Positions 1 through 13,200 of a DNA stretch of 64,000 nt are shown one piece after another (the stretch's first letter is position 1; every line of letters starts with the position of its first letter). The position numbers and the translations under genes were made by a program. Under the pieces are notes generated by a model, which worked only from the letters and a program-made list of their open reading frames with translations, was not told the origin of the DNA and did not search any database. This stretch comes from Bagarius yarrelli (taxonomy: Eukaryota > Chordata > Actinopteri > Siluriformes > Sisoridae): positions 3,296,609 to 3,360,608 of the forward strand of contig VCAZ01000038.1 in the NCBI GenBank assembly GCA_005784505.1, in the 5' to 3' direction.

Positions 1-330
1 TTGTAACACTTTATTGGGTGATTGTTCTGCAACCCTAATAAACAAAATCCAGGTGGTCCAAAACACAGCAGCTAGAGTTTTTATTGGAACCAGAAAGTAT
101 GATCATATTAGACCAGTTTTGTTAACACTGCACTATTAAATAATTTAAATAATTTACCCTGCACTGTTTGGAAAGCAGACACACTGTCAGTTTAAAACTA
201 GACTAAAAACCCATCTTTTTAACCTGGCCTACACATAATACAAACATTTTCATTTTTCAAATCTGTTAAAGGATTTTTAGGATGCAATATTTAGCCATAA
301 GACCTCCATCAGGAAACCAGGGTTAAAATA
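1..330 (+). mobile_element. L2-type LINE, reverse transcriptase C-terminal fragment
   Basis: The plus strand resembles the end of the fish L2-type reverse transcriptase: a stretch reading like NKIQVVQNTAARVFIGTRKY followed by DHIRPVL. A second copy of the same segment lies at 11290-11400. Frames are broken and the 5' part lies outside the window or is lost. Confidence 0.6.
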
Positions 331-1660
331 CATAAACGAGACGTTCCCTGTTGTTCACTCCGATGTTGTGTCGAGTGACGACACTAGGGCTTCTATACAA
401 CACGGCACTGTGCCAGCCCTTGTCAGAGGTCTACCGAAGGTAAATGCCTTACTCAACCTCATGACCTACCAATGTGCAGGAGCGCCTAATCTTCACAAGG
501 GGGAGGATGTAGTGTAGACGAGATCCCCAGTGAAGTCTTTTTAGCCACTCACCTTCCAGTTTTTATACACTGCTGGGAGTCCTGCCAAACTGGGACCAGG
601 CCCTTCCCCTGAGGGACAGGGGGGCCTTACAGAGATCATATCCCGCAATTTGGAAGAATTACTTAGGACTGACAACAAAAAGGCAGTACAACATAGGAAA
701 ATGCCCTGCGTTGGGCTCCGCACCAGGGGAGACCCCAGACCTGGGGACACATTGTTTCTACTTACGGAAATGGGGAACACTGCGCCAAAAACCTTCTTTC
801 TTAGTGGAGATACACACATGGGACTGCATCAGGAGCCACTAAATGCAAAGCACAACCCAGCGAGGGTTCCCCTATGGAAACCACTTTGCCTGGGCTTCTC
901 TGGCTGGTCCCTCCGCTGGATTAGCTGGGGGGGGGGGTGGAGTTTGCTGTTTGATGGAAAAAGGTGGACAGGGGATCAGACAACGGAACCTTTATGGACT
1001 GGGCGAAACCCCGGCGAAAAGAAGTGCTGGGGACAAGCTATACTCCCTACCCGAACACACGCCACTTCAGGTCGTACAGCTGCCTCATGGAGGGGGCTCT
1101 AGCCTGGATGATGGTGTTCACCACTGTGGGTGACGGATATTTCAAATTCTCCTGGTCCCCATGTGGAGGTTCCAGAGATCTGGGCGTGGGTGCGAGATCG
1201 TTCCCCTTTCCCTGGGAGAGAAGGTCCCTCCTTAGAAGAGTCAACCAGGGAGGCGTCACTGCCAACAGGACCAGCTCAGAGAACCAGGTCTTGTTGGGCC
1301 AGTAAGGCGCCACGAGCAGCAGCCGCTCTCAGTCCTCCCTGACCTTGGGGAAAAGCGTACTTGCGCAATTCTTTGGGCCAGCTGTGTGCCAGTGTGTCTG
1401 TGTTGGGAGGGCTGGGTCAGGGAAACTGGCAATAGGTTGATTGTGTCTGGCCAAACCAATCCCAAATCAGCTGAACTGTCTGGGGACTGAGCCTTCACTT
1501 GCCCTTGAGGGACCTCTGTCCGTTAAACAGTTGAGGTCCCCTGGGATGTGAGTGGCATATAAAGACCTGAGCCTGTGCTGGCCCCACAGAAGGAGATGGC
1601 GGGCAAGCTGTTCCATGCGCCAGGAGAGTACACCGGCCTTGTGCACTTAGTTCCAAGCAT
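331..1660 (-). mobile_element. DIRS-like tyrosine-recombinase retrotransposon remnant
   Basis: On the minus strand, 1313-1047 reads as a decayed polyprotein piece (APYWPNKTWFSELVLLA, then RRDLLSQ, then NTIIQARAPSMRQLYDLKWR). This looks like the junction between the RNase H end and the tyrosine recombinase start in fish DIRS-like elements. Around it, 340-1040 and 1330-1660 are GC-richer than the host sequence and contain no intact frame. A related remnant lies at 60.85-62.4 kb. The family call rests on recalled similarity. Confidence 0.5.
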
Positions 1661-2750
1661 TATTAAGCCTAGGTTGTTCGACCAGGCTTATGCATGCCTT
1701 TAGGCATTTCTTTTGTACATCTCCCTGACACCATATGATTTATCTGTATGAGGTATCAAACATCGAGTGGAAAGATCCACCAATGGATTTCCACTCCACT
1801 ATAAGAGAATATGCTCACAGAAGTTAGGTGAGGGACTCAGCCAAGAGCTCAGGTTGAAAGCAGGTCCTTGCCTGCCATGAGGCACATGCTGTGAATTCTG
1901 TGAAGTGAATACCTCAATATGAACTTTCAGAGAACCAGGTTAACAAACAATAACCTATTCTTTAACCATTTTTCTTTTTTTAATAAAGTACATTAAAATC
2001 CTAAACAACTTCATTAATTACCAATAAGTTTAATAGTCAATATAATCAATAGTTTAATCAGTGCTTTGACTGTCCTTGTCTGAAATTATATTCAGGAATA
2101 TTTGGAAAATTGTTCCTTGTAGTTAAATTCACAAAACGCAGATTTTAGTATGTACTGCATACTAAATTACTTGGTCTTATTCTTGTGCCCTAAATTTCTA
2201 ATATTTGAATAATGAATTGAGTTTTTTTACATTAAAGTATCCTTGCCCACAGATATGTACTGCAATTGCAGTAAAACTGGATTAAATAAGCAAGAAAAGT
2301 CCTCATAAAAGCCCAGTCCTTGTCCGGTGTCTTTGGCTTCAAATTTTTAATCCAGCTTTTGGCAAGAATATTAAAAGGTAGTGTTGGGCATTTTAGTAGT
2401 GTTTTAGTAAAATCGGTGTTTTATATAGTACATTTAATTTCTTAAATACACAGCAAAATTTAACATGCAGTGACACCTTTATTCATGAAAGTACATTATG
2501 AATTAAAACTTTTTTTTAATAAAAAACAATCCTTTAACAAATAAATAAAATCAAGCAAAATGAGATTTGAACACGTCTCACATTTTAAGGACACAAATAT
2601 CTAAACAAATATCACTGGAATAAAGATTTATTATTATAGGTCTATTTGAAGTAAACCTCAAAATGAGTCCTTCAGTCATAAATCTTTGAATACAAGAGCA
2701 TTGCCCTAGACATGACATTGATCATACAAGAATCAAGCGCAAATAAAAAT
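1661..2750. other. AT-rich intergenic DNA, no gene seen
   Basis: Downstream of kti12. No frame of note, no recognisable transposon protein and no splice-flanked coding segment. Several AATAAA-type hexamers occur on both strands. Confidence 0.4.
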
Positions 2751-2753
2751 ACA

Positions 2754-2759
2754 TTTATT
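2754..2759 (-). terminator. kti12: Candidate kti12 polyadenylation signal
   Basis: AATAAA on the minus strand, about 125 nt past the kti12 stop codon. It is the first such hexamer after the stop in a sensible position. A further AATAAA lies near 2626. Inferred from position only. Confidence 0.45.
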
Positions 2760-2881
2760 TAGTTTATGTTCTCCAAAATATATGTATATACATTTGATTA
2801 AATGTTTGTGCTATCGTGTTAGATAAAACAATGATAAACCCTCAAAGAAAATGCAACAGATGCTTTAAGATTTAATGAAAA

Positions 2882-4205
2882 TTATCGATGAATGCTACTG
2901 TTGAGGTATTGCACAAACATATTGGCTATCAGTGTAATGTCCTCTGTTGGATGCATTTTGGTGTAACTGATGAACTGTCGCCGAAGTTTCCTCAATTCAG
3001 CTATACTAAGGCTTCTTGTCACGTTGATGTGTTGTAAAGGTTAAGGAAAATTCGTTGTAAATAATGGTATGTGACATTTCATTTCCCATTATACAGCACA
3101 TTATACATGTGTCATTTAAACGATTAAGAAAAACAAAAAACTAGCCACAAACTGATCTTCAGCACCATATCCCGTATAATGGTGCCTGGCTAATATTTGT
3201 TAATATGTCACAATAGAATATAGTGTTATAAGCTAAAAAGACAAGCTAACAAATAAAAGATGACCTGACTGCATTTTAAACTGAGATTCAGTATGATGCA
3301 CATAAATAGCATACATATGATACATCAGATATATAAATATTTAGGTTTTTAATGGCAGTTGTGGAAAATTAAAAAAACTGAGATAGTGGTTATATGTTGA
3401 ATTTCCACATTCAAATGTGGAAAAGAAAAAACTAAAATTTATAGCCATTAGCGAACTTATTGATGTTATTTAAGCTGTGCATTGGTACACAGTCATAAGT
3501 TAGCAAAGTGAACAGCAGTGGGGCAAGCACACAGTCCTGCGGGGTCCCAGGCTCAGTTTGGTGGTGCTGGAGATGCTGCTTCCAATCCAGACTGACTGAG
3601 GTCTCCCAGTTAGAAAGTTAAGGATCCAGTTGCAGAGGGAGGTGTTCAGCTCCAGCAGGCTCAGCTTTTCATTTAGGTGCTGAGGGATGATTGTGTTGAA
3701 TGCTGAACAGCATTCATATGCATGTGTGTAAGGGCCAGATGGAGTATTGTGGCAATAGCATCGTCTGTGAAGCGGTTTGGACGATAAACAAACTGTAATA
3801 GGTCCAGTGTAGGTTGCAGCAGGGTCCTAATGCGCTGCATGACAAGCCTTTAAGTGCAACGGCGCGGTAGTCATTAAAGCAGGAGACTGTTGACTTTTTT
3901 GGCACGGGCGATGGTAGCAGTTTTGGGGCATGCAGGAACAACAGCACCAAGAAATTGGCAAAAATTATCTGTGCAGTTATCTGTCACACACCAGATACTC
4001 TCAAAACATAAATGACCAAGAATTACTTTGGGTTCACTATTTAAATACTTATTTAAAAAAGTGGTTGTGTTTTAGGTTATAATTATGTAGAAATTAAAAA
4101 GTTTCTAAAGTGTTCATAAACTAATTTTAGGCGCTACGGTATTTGTGCACATCATACAGGGAATTAATTGTAGTCAGGTCATTACTTATTTGTGTGCATA
4201 CTAAT

Positions 4206-4259
<54 letters not shown>

Positions 4260-7200
4260 GTCATGTGAAAAAAAAATAGGACACCCTATAAAAGCCAAAG
4301 TATTTGGACAAATACATATTTTATATCAATTTAAAGCAACACAGAGAATTGAGCTATATAACTAAAAACTGAAGAAATTACTTTTGAAAACTTTCTGCAA
4401 AAATTATTTTAAAAAAAAGAATTTCTGGTAAGGAATAAATAAGGACATTCCAACAATTATTCCAACTTAAATGGCTAAAACCACACACGGCTGTATCCCA
4501 TCAGATACACATAATTAGAACATTGTTACTCAGCTTTTTGAAGGACTCTGGCCCTATTTAAACCTCAGACATTTAGTTCGGTGTGTTCTTGACTGTTGAA
4601 GTTTTAGTGAACACCAAAACTTGAGAGATCGAACTGTCTGTTCAGAAAGAAGATTGTAGCAGCTCATGAGTCTAAAAAAATCTCAAAAGAATTTGAAATT
4701 AGCCATTCCATTGACCGCAAAATAATCTACAAGCGGAATACATTCAACACAATTGACAACATGCCCAGGTCTGGCCGTGCAAGCTAGTCCCCCCGAGAGA
4801 GGATCGCAAGAATCTAAAAGAACCCTTAAGTGTCATCATGGGACATACAGCAGGCTCTTGCTACTGCTGATATGAAAGTGCATGACTCTACAATCAAAAA
4901 GAGACTACACAAGTTTAACTTTTATGGGAGGTGTGCAAGGAGGAAACCTTTGCTCTCTAAGAAAAACATGAAGGCCAGACTGAAGTTTGCCAAAGAGAAC
5001 ATAGACAAAGGCCAGGACTTCCAGAATAAAGTTATTTGGACAAATGAGTCTAAAATTTAATTGTTAGGAGACTGCAATAGATGACATGTTTGGCGTAAAC
5101 CAAACACAACAATCCAGGAAAGGAACCTTATACCAAATGTGAAACATTGAGGTAGAAGTGTCCTGGTTTGGGGATGCTTTGCTGGATTTGCTAGAAATGG
5201 AGAGTCCTGGAATGGCAGAGTCAAAGCCCAGATCTGAATTCTACTGAGATGCTGTGGGGCGACTGAAAACTGTGGGGCAAACTTTCCATAGACTGATGTC
5301 AGAGACTAGTAGTTGGCTACAATTGCAACACATTATAGTTATTACAGCCAAGGGGGGTGACACTAGCTATTGAGGGGTAGGGTGTCCTAACTTTTTCCTC
5401 AGTTAGAATACACAATTAAAAAAAAATCTTTTGTTTAATGAGTAAAACAACATTAATGTTTGTTGTTTACCTGCAATTAAGTCCCTTTCTTTTCAAGAGA
5501 CAAATTAAAACAAGATAAGCCATCGATTTCCTAATAAAAAAAAACAACTAAATATTTAATGGCGTGTCATTTTTTTTACATGACTGTAATAATCAAGTCT
5601 CTGGATTAGCCTATATAGTGTATAGCCTCTATAGAAACTACACAGAAATCAAACCTTATTACTGTAGTAAATCCTGAAATTATAATGATTACTTTACTTG
5701 CTAAATAAAGATATTTAACAAAGGATATTTGTACTGTAGTTCCTGGAATTGCAATGACATCCCCAGGAATTCTGGTCCTCTGAGACTCAAGAACAGCCTT
5801 GGTTGAAAAAAAAAAAATGATACAGATGAGGCTAAATGTGAACAAATCTTTTAGTACAAAAATAATTGACACTGTAGGAGCTATAAAAAAAAATGAAATG
5901 TTTACCATTAAAACATCTTGAGTAACTCTGTCCAGCTCGAATAAAAAGTTGGAAGACGACAATGGTTGCTGCATAACAAAGAGGAAAAAGGGCTTAAAAC
6001 AATTTAAATTTGAATGTTTACTGCTTTACTTATTGCTATACACAGTTCTTCTTGTGAATTCTTAAGGTAGTGCTTTAAATATGCCAAAGCGTGCTACTGA
6101 TAGACTCTTACTTGCGTTTTATTTGTTCAAACATTCTTATCAATGTTACATACCGGAGTATGTAAGCGAGGAGTGAAGCGTCATAATTTATCACACCCCA
6201 GCTGGGATTTGTGATATGGAAAACCAGATGCTCTTAACATTTTTCACTCTGCCCTTTGGCTTCTATATTTCAATAATACTTAGAATCCGCTGCTTTTTTT
6301 TTAAACCAGCAGAAATCAGCAGCGCTTTTTATATCGCATACAGTGTTTCCAGATAGAGTTGACTGAAAGGAGCAGCAATTCTATTCTATTTATGGTGTCC
6401 TCTTTTATCTCTTATTTTTTATTTATTTATTTTTTTAAAATGTACATGTTTCAAATCGCCAAACTAATCCCAAATTTTAGTTTTGCGGTTTTACCCACCA
6501 ATTTTTACTTGCACAATTACATTTAAAACCGCCCAGTCTGGCAACCCTGATCGCATAGCAGCTGTTGAGGGGAGATTAAAACTCCAGGCTACATTCCTTA
6601 TCTTTAACAACATATTAAACATACATTGTTGCATGTTGTTTACAACCCGAAATCCAGAAGTTAAAAATGAAAAGAATTTGGAATTACATAAGCAAATGTT
6701 TTATTCACAATAGAACATACATAACAGTTGTTTAAAGAGGGAAAGCATACACTTTTATCCCTTAAATAAGTTCTAATTTGCTACAGGTCTTAGAAAAGTA
6801 ATAAAAAAGGGTTAAAGAAGCAATAAATTATAAAGATTTAAATGGTAGAACATTCAGCAACTAATTAAGTTAACTGACATCAAGTCTGTAACCTGATTAA
6901 TTCCAAGGGGGTTGTATTAGAGAGGCAAAGTCTCTTAGCAGTAAAAATGGGCAGAGGCTCTACAATCAGCGAAAGTGACTAAAAAAAAATTGTGATATAC
7001 TTTAAAAATAAACGTTCATCAATGACTATTGCAACAGCTTTGTAAATTTCATCATCTACAGTGCATAACATTATCAAAAGATTAAAAGAAATGGAGAGAT
7101 CTCTGCATGTAAGGGACAAGGCTGAAGACCTTTGTTGTATGCCCGTGGTCTTCGGGCCCTCAGTCAAGACTGCATCACTCATCAGCATAAATATGTAATC

Positions 7201-10200
7201 GACATCCCCAAAAGGGCCCAGGAATACTTCCAAAAACCACTGTTGGTAAACACAATTCGCCAAGCCATCTGCAGATGCGAACTTAAGCTCTATCATGCAA
7301 AAAAGAAGCCATATGTAAACATGGTCCAGAAACGATCTAGTGTCCTGTGGGCCAAGGCTCATTTAAAATTGACTGATTAAGATCTTTCACCTATAGAGAG
7401 CATTTGGCGCATCATTAAACAAAAAATATGTCAAAGACAACCATGAACTCTTCAGCAAACCTGTATCAGGCAAACATAGGACCAAATTCCAAAACAAAAA
7501 CTCAAAAAACCCATAACCTTGGTGCCCAGACATCTTCAAATTGCTTTAAAAAGATGCTCTGTCATAACTATTTTCAGACCTGTAGCAGGCATCAAATTTA
7601 AAATGGGATTGTTTTGTACAGAAAATTGTAAAATTTCACAGTTTAAACATTTATTATTGTATCTGTGTTCTATTGTAAACAAAATATTGTCTTATGTAAT
7701 TCGAAAGTCTTTTAGTTTTCATTTTATTCAAATTTAAAAATGTCCTAATTTTTCTGAAATTTGGGTTGTACATTTTAAAAGACAAATTTTACAAACAAAG
7801 AGTTCACAAAAAATATTAAAAGAGAAATTATTAATGTACAGCACTAATGTATGGTACAAGCAGTTAAATAAATTTATTTAAATATCCAGAAAAACTAGGA
7901 ACTGTCTTACACTTTGGGTAGATTTATTAGGCGGTGGAACTTTTCTTTTTAAAATGGCATCAGAGATGGCTTCAAATGGAAGTCTTTCCTCCTTTTGAAT
8001 AGTGAAGAGAGGACTATCCCACCTATTCCTTGAATCAGGCACTTCAAATCTCAGAATTAGAGCATCCAGTCTATAAAAGAAAAAAAAAGAAAAAAATTCA
8101 TAAAGTCACTGGAAAATGCACAATTCAAAATATATTTTTTAAATGAGTGCTGAGAATTTGTTTTCTAAAATATTGTTCTACACAGCGTCTTATAAAAAGA
8201 CTTCTGATTTTAAACTGGCTTATAATTTTGAGAACTTGCAGAATATTTTTTTTTAAATGTTAAAACTTATACTAAAAGGTAAATATATGTTTACATTTCC
8301 TGAGAATATTGATAATGATCGTCTCTTTTCTTGTTCCACTCCGAGCTCAACGCAGCAGATGTCAAACAGTAGACCTAAACAATGACGATATGTATACAGT
8401 GCACAGAAGTTGTTAAAAAAGATATTAATTTTTTATTTTGAATGAAGCTTTATATGATTGTACATACCAAACAGTGTGGTGTCTGTACATGCTTGATGAG
8501 ACAAAAAAGTTCATATCTGTAACCTTAAAAAAATATATTACTCACTAAAAAATGGAGTGCAACACCATGGAATGCATAGTATTATAAAAACTAATACTTT
8601 ACCTTTTATATAATTTAAGGAATCCAGAATTATAATATCATCTTTGTTGAGTTTCCTGTTTCAGAGAAAAAAAAAACTAATTATTTTCGTTTTTTTTTTT
8701 ATCATTGAGTTTCCTAAAGTCTATTAAAATCCATTTTTCGACCAAATTAATATGAACTCACCTTTCAACTTCTGACCGCAAAGTACTCCTCAAAATTTTT
8801 TCCCTCTGGCAGTCTGTAGTAAAATTTAAATTTTGTTAGTATACACAAATTTGTAGAATTTGTGCTAAGCAAAAATAATTAAGACAGACAATGAAACGCA
8901 TTAGGCTGTCATGTGTGGTGAATAATCCAATCAAATTTTAATCAATCATTGAACAATCAAAATTAAAATATTTATATTTCGATAAACACCCACAAATATC
9001 TGCCAAAGTTGAGCTCAGAATGCGAGATGTGACGTCTGTTCTAACACGAATCAATCGCTACACAAAAAGAAAATGGCTGCTGCACTTGACTCATGTATTA
9101 TGCCCTTTCCATTTAGTCGCCGTTTTTAAAATAAAAGTACAGATTCCTTATGCCAAACGGACAGCTTTTAGCACGGCTGGTAATATTGTGTTGTTTTAGT
9201 AGGTTGTCTTAATTTTTTTAACACTTATGCCAGGGTGCTGTTTGTCAATTTCAATACAGCTTTTAATACAGTTAGCCCTTCTAAGCTAACCTTGAAGCTG
9301 GAACAGCTTGGGATCAGCACAAAATTTTGCAATTGGACCCTGGTGAGGACACTAACCTGAAACTTATTACTAAGAAGACAAAGGAGGTAAACTCTTCTAT
9401 CCTGATCAGAAAGGCACAACAGCCTATATTTTCTGAGGAGTCCCATCTATGCTACAGGATACTGAAGAACTTTTACAGATGTACCATTGAGAGCATCCTC
9501 ACAAACTACATCTCAGTGTAGTAAATTGTAAATAAGCCACTTATGCACTTCTGGTTAGATGCTAACTGCATTTCATTGGCTCTGTACATGTACCTGACAA
9601 TAAAGTTGAATCTAATCTAATCTAATCTAATCTAATCTAATCTAATCTAATCTAGTACAGGACCGTACAGGCCTTCAGAGGGTGGTGAAAACCGCCTAAC
9701 GAATTATCAGCATTTAGCTACCCACCTTGGAAAACATTCACAAAAAACACTGTCTGCCAAAGGGAAGGAGACATATTCAAAGATCTCTTTCACCCCAACT
9801 GTGGACTGTTCACACTTCTTCCATCAGGCAGACGCTACCGATATATCAGACTGAAAAACATCTTTTTTCCTGTGGCCATTTCTGCACTAAATAGCTGATT
9901 ACAGTGTTAATAATCACTACTGCACTGCCACTTTCTGTACTTTGCACTACTTTATCATTATGAATCTTTGCACCATCCATAACTACCTATTGTTACACTT
10001 CTGTATATTCCATCCATATTTACTCTATCATACATTAACTATCTATCGTTACACTTCTGTATATTCCTTGTACAATAAAATTTTTTTTACAAATATAACA
10101 CACACCAAAACTTACAAATAACAAGAATAAAACAAGGAAAAAAAATACAAAAATTCTGAAGCCCACCCCCCTACCACGAGAGACATATGCATTTTTTTTA

Positions 10201-13200
10201 TACAATGTTGACTAAAAATACGGATTGTACCTTCCAGAGGTCTATAAAAACATAGTCCTTAAAAAACCCTCCACCATCCTCTTCATTTATACCCAAAACC
10301 AAAAAACAGGGGTCTTTCTCAATACAACAATTTAATATACAGTCAAGTTTTCTTCAATCGTATCCCGAAATTGGCTTATCAGTGGGCAGAACCAAAACAT
10401 GAGTGTGTGTGTGTGTGGAGGAGGAAGCCTTTGTCTTGCAAAAAATATGTCAGTTTCTGCTTTCTGAGTTAACAACTGATCCAGTGCTGACCTAGTGGCG
10501 ATAAGCTCTCTTTAAATTTCTTATCTAGCTCCTCTAATTTTGACTGTAAATTCAACTGTGTCTGCAAGACGGCAAATTTCTTAGCTAAAGCATAGGAAAT
10601 TAAAGCTCCTCTAAGAACAGCCTATAATAAATTGTAGGAGGTTATTTATTATTAGAAAACATGGTGTTAGCTTTACATTTACATTTGCAGTATTTGGCAG
10701 ACGCCCTTATCCAGAGCGACTTACAACATTCCTTGTTATACAACTGAGCAATTGGGGGTTAAGGGCCTTGCTCAGGGGTCCAACAGTGGTGGCTTGCCAG
10801 AGCCGGGAATCGAACCCACAACCTTTGGGTTGGTAATCCAACACCTTAACCATGAGCCACCACCATGAGCCACCTTAACCATGAGCCACCACTTCCCCAG
10901 CAGCTTTCACTGCTATGCTGATGACACTCAGCTATACATTTCTTTACAGCCCAGCAAAACTTACCAATTCAAAAAACTAACTGAATGCATAGTTGATATA
11001 AAAAAACTAAATGACAATTAACACCTTTGTTTTTTCAGGATTTAGCAATAGGAAATTATTAGTCAGCAATAAAGTCTCTGCCTGTGAAAATCCAGATCGC
11101 TGTCTAACACTTGATAGCTGTTCTGTCAACCCTTTATCGATAGTTAGGAACTTAGGCGTGCTTTTTGACAACAGAGCCACATTTATAAGCTTTGTAAAAA
11201 TGCATTTTATCATATTAAAAATATATCTAAAATACGACCTATGCTCTAGGTCAAATGCAGAATATTTAGTTTATGCGTTCATGACCTCAAGATTAGACAA
11301 CTGTAACGCTGTTGTTCTGCACGCCTAATAAACAAACTCCAGCTGGTCTTAGTAAAACCAAAAAGTATGATCATATTAGCCTGGTTCTGTCAGCACTACA
11401 CTGGCTCCCTTATAAATATCAAATAGATTTTTAAAATCTTGTTAATTATTTATAAACCCTAAATGGTTTAGCACTTCAGTGCCTGAGTGAGCTCCTATCA
11501 TAGTATATTCCTCCATGTCCGCTGCGCTCTCAGGACTCTGAGGACAACCTGAAATAACAAAATCAACTGCAGGCGGCAGATCCTTTTCTTATCTAGTGCC
11601 TAAACTTTGGAATAATTTACTCTGCACTGTTCGGCATGGGTAACCTACTGGCTTATCTGGTCAGAGGCGAACTGACCCTCTGACTAAGCCTGGTTTCTCC
11701 CAAGGTTTTTTTCCCCATTTCGTCACAGGTAGAGTTTTGGTTCCTTGACGCTATTGCCTCTGGCTTGCTAAGTTGAGGACTCTTAATTTACAGATGTCAA
11801 TCAAAAAGATGGTTTGAAACAATCCCGATTGTTAAATGTGCTATATAAATAAAGGTGACTTGACTCAGGTGGCTTACTCTCTTGGCGTCAAATAAATCGA
11901 TATTCCTGCTAAACTTCTGAAGTGCTTCTCTATATTTAGAATCATTTTTAGGTGGCTTTTGGTCCAGATTTAAAACAGTTAAAGTCACCCCCCAAGATAA
12001 GGAATGGTTTAATCTGCTTTGACACCTCATTGACCAGTCCAGAAAACAATTCATTTTTTAAATTATTTGAAGCATAAATTGAGCCAAATACCACATCATC
12101 TCCATAAAGAGTTTGTGTAACCAAAACAAACCTGCCCAATGAATCAGATATAACATTCCCTGATATAAATAGTAAGTGTTTATGAATAAGTTTTAAATAA
12201 TAAACTTTACCCACCCAATCCCGGGCCAAATGTGTTTCTTGAAGCAGCGCTCTCCTTTTTTAAAGCCGTTAAGAACTTTTTCCTTTTAATAACATGATTT
12301 AATCCATTCACATTCCAACTCTGAATATTTACCTCACTTATAGAAAACAACTTGAGAAATTAAACAAACCTGCTGTACACTTGACTTATGTACTGAAGTA
12401 CAATACTGCACATTTATACAAGTAATGTCAACACACATCTCTCTCGCTAAACAAACAGCGTTCAAATTTTATTTGCTGCTTATCGAGTTTAGATAATCTT
12501 GAGCTTGTTGTGGACATGAAAAAGTCATCGTACTACTCTTGAAATATTTCAACTCAATGTTGCCGGGAACAGCATGCTGAACTTTGTTTCTTGCTCCAAG
12601 AGCGAGAAACGAATTGCACATTTGCAAATGCGTGCAAATTCTCTCCAGCTCCAGAAACCGTGGCAGCTGAGACTAAAAAACATTACCGGCTGCTCGCCTT
12701 TCATACCTTTTGGTTAGTTGGTGATTATAATATCACATCTACTCCGGTTTTCCATTTTGTCAAGGTTCTCCGTTATTTCTTTGACTTTCGTTACATATGC
12801 GACCAATTAGAGTCCATTGAGTTGACCTTAACTTCCGTATCAAACACACAGGTTTCTAACTCTCCCTGCCGTGCACTATTGTGTCATGAACTTTTGAAGC
12901 GATAGTATGAAGAGTCACAGCAAACTTGAATTTATTTTTCATCGTGTCTGTGATGTTCACCATAATGCTATGAAATATTTGCTCTATGTCCAGGCTGTCT
13001 AGGCCTTTATCGCCATCTTGATCCAAAGCTGCAGCCGGCTTCATTTTCTCTTTCTTTCTTTTTACCTGTTTCTCTGCCATTTTTACCTGAAGCCTAATTC
13101 ATCCTGGATCGTCAAATGCTACCGAATATGATATAAAGATATTTATTATTTTTACTATTAATTAATTGTAGCGGTGGTAAGCCGGAGAGAAAGAAGCTTT

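Larger units (their letters stand above)
10086..13200 (-). mobile_element. L1/Tx1-like LINE remnant with nested insertions
   Basis: Minus-strand pieces appear in element order. An ORF1-like start lies at 13080-12856 (basic MAEKQVKRKKEKMK, then acidic residues and an amphipathic stretch), continuing brokenly to 12590. An endonuclease piece lies at 12229-11948 (LGRFVLVTQTLYGDDVVFGS, then LILGGDFNC). The endonuclease-RT linker runs from 11940-11876 and 10665-10090 (ALISYALAKKFAVLQTQLNL). The element is interrupted at 10673-11876 by a SINE and an L2 piece, so those insertions are younger. No frame is intact. Confidence 0.6.

Noticed and set aside
650..1305. Overlapping open frames of 70-150 codons on both strands
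   Set aside because: They come from the GC-richer DIRS-like remnant. Only the 1047-1313 minus frame shows a family resemblance, so the others are read as chance frames.
4203..4257. A short-spaced repeat array resembling CRISPR
   Set aside because: It is a dinucleotide microsatellite in vertebrate DNA. No spacer-repeat structure occurs anywhere in the window.
5606..5974. A 122-codon minus-strand frame as a small gene
   Set aside because: It is two kti12 exons (5968-5906 and 5797-5698) joined by an intron that happens to lack stops.
6979..7362. A 127-codon minus-strand frame
   Set aside because: It is the antisense of the Tc1 transposase relic, which reads correctly on the plus strand.
10673..10891. 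A tRNA gene, from the B-box-like and A-box-like sequence
   Set aside because: The sequence is a SINE head. No cloverleaf with an acceptor stem could be drawn, and the same unit recurs in at least four places with a LINE-like tail.
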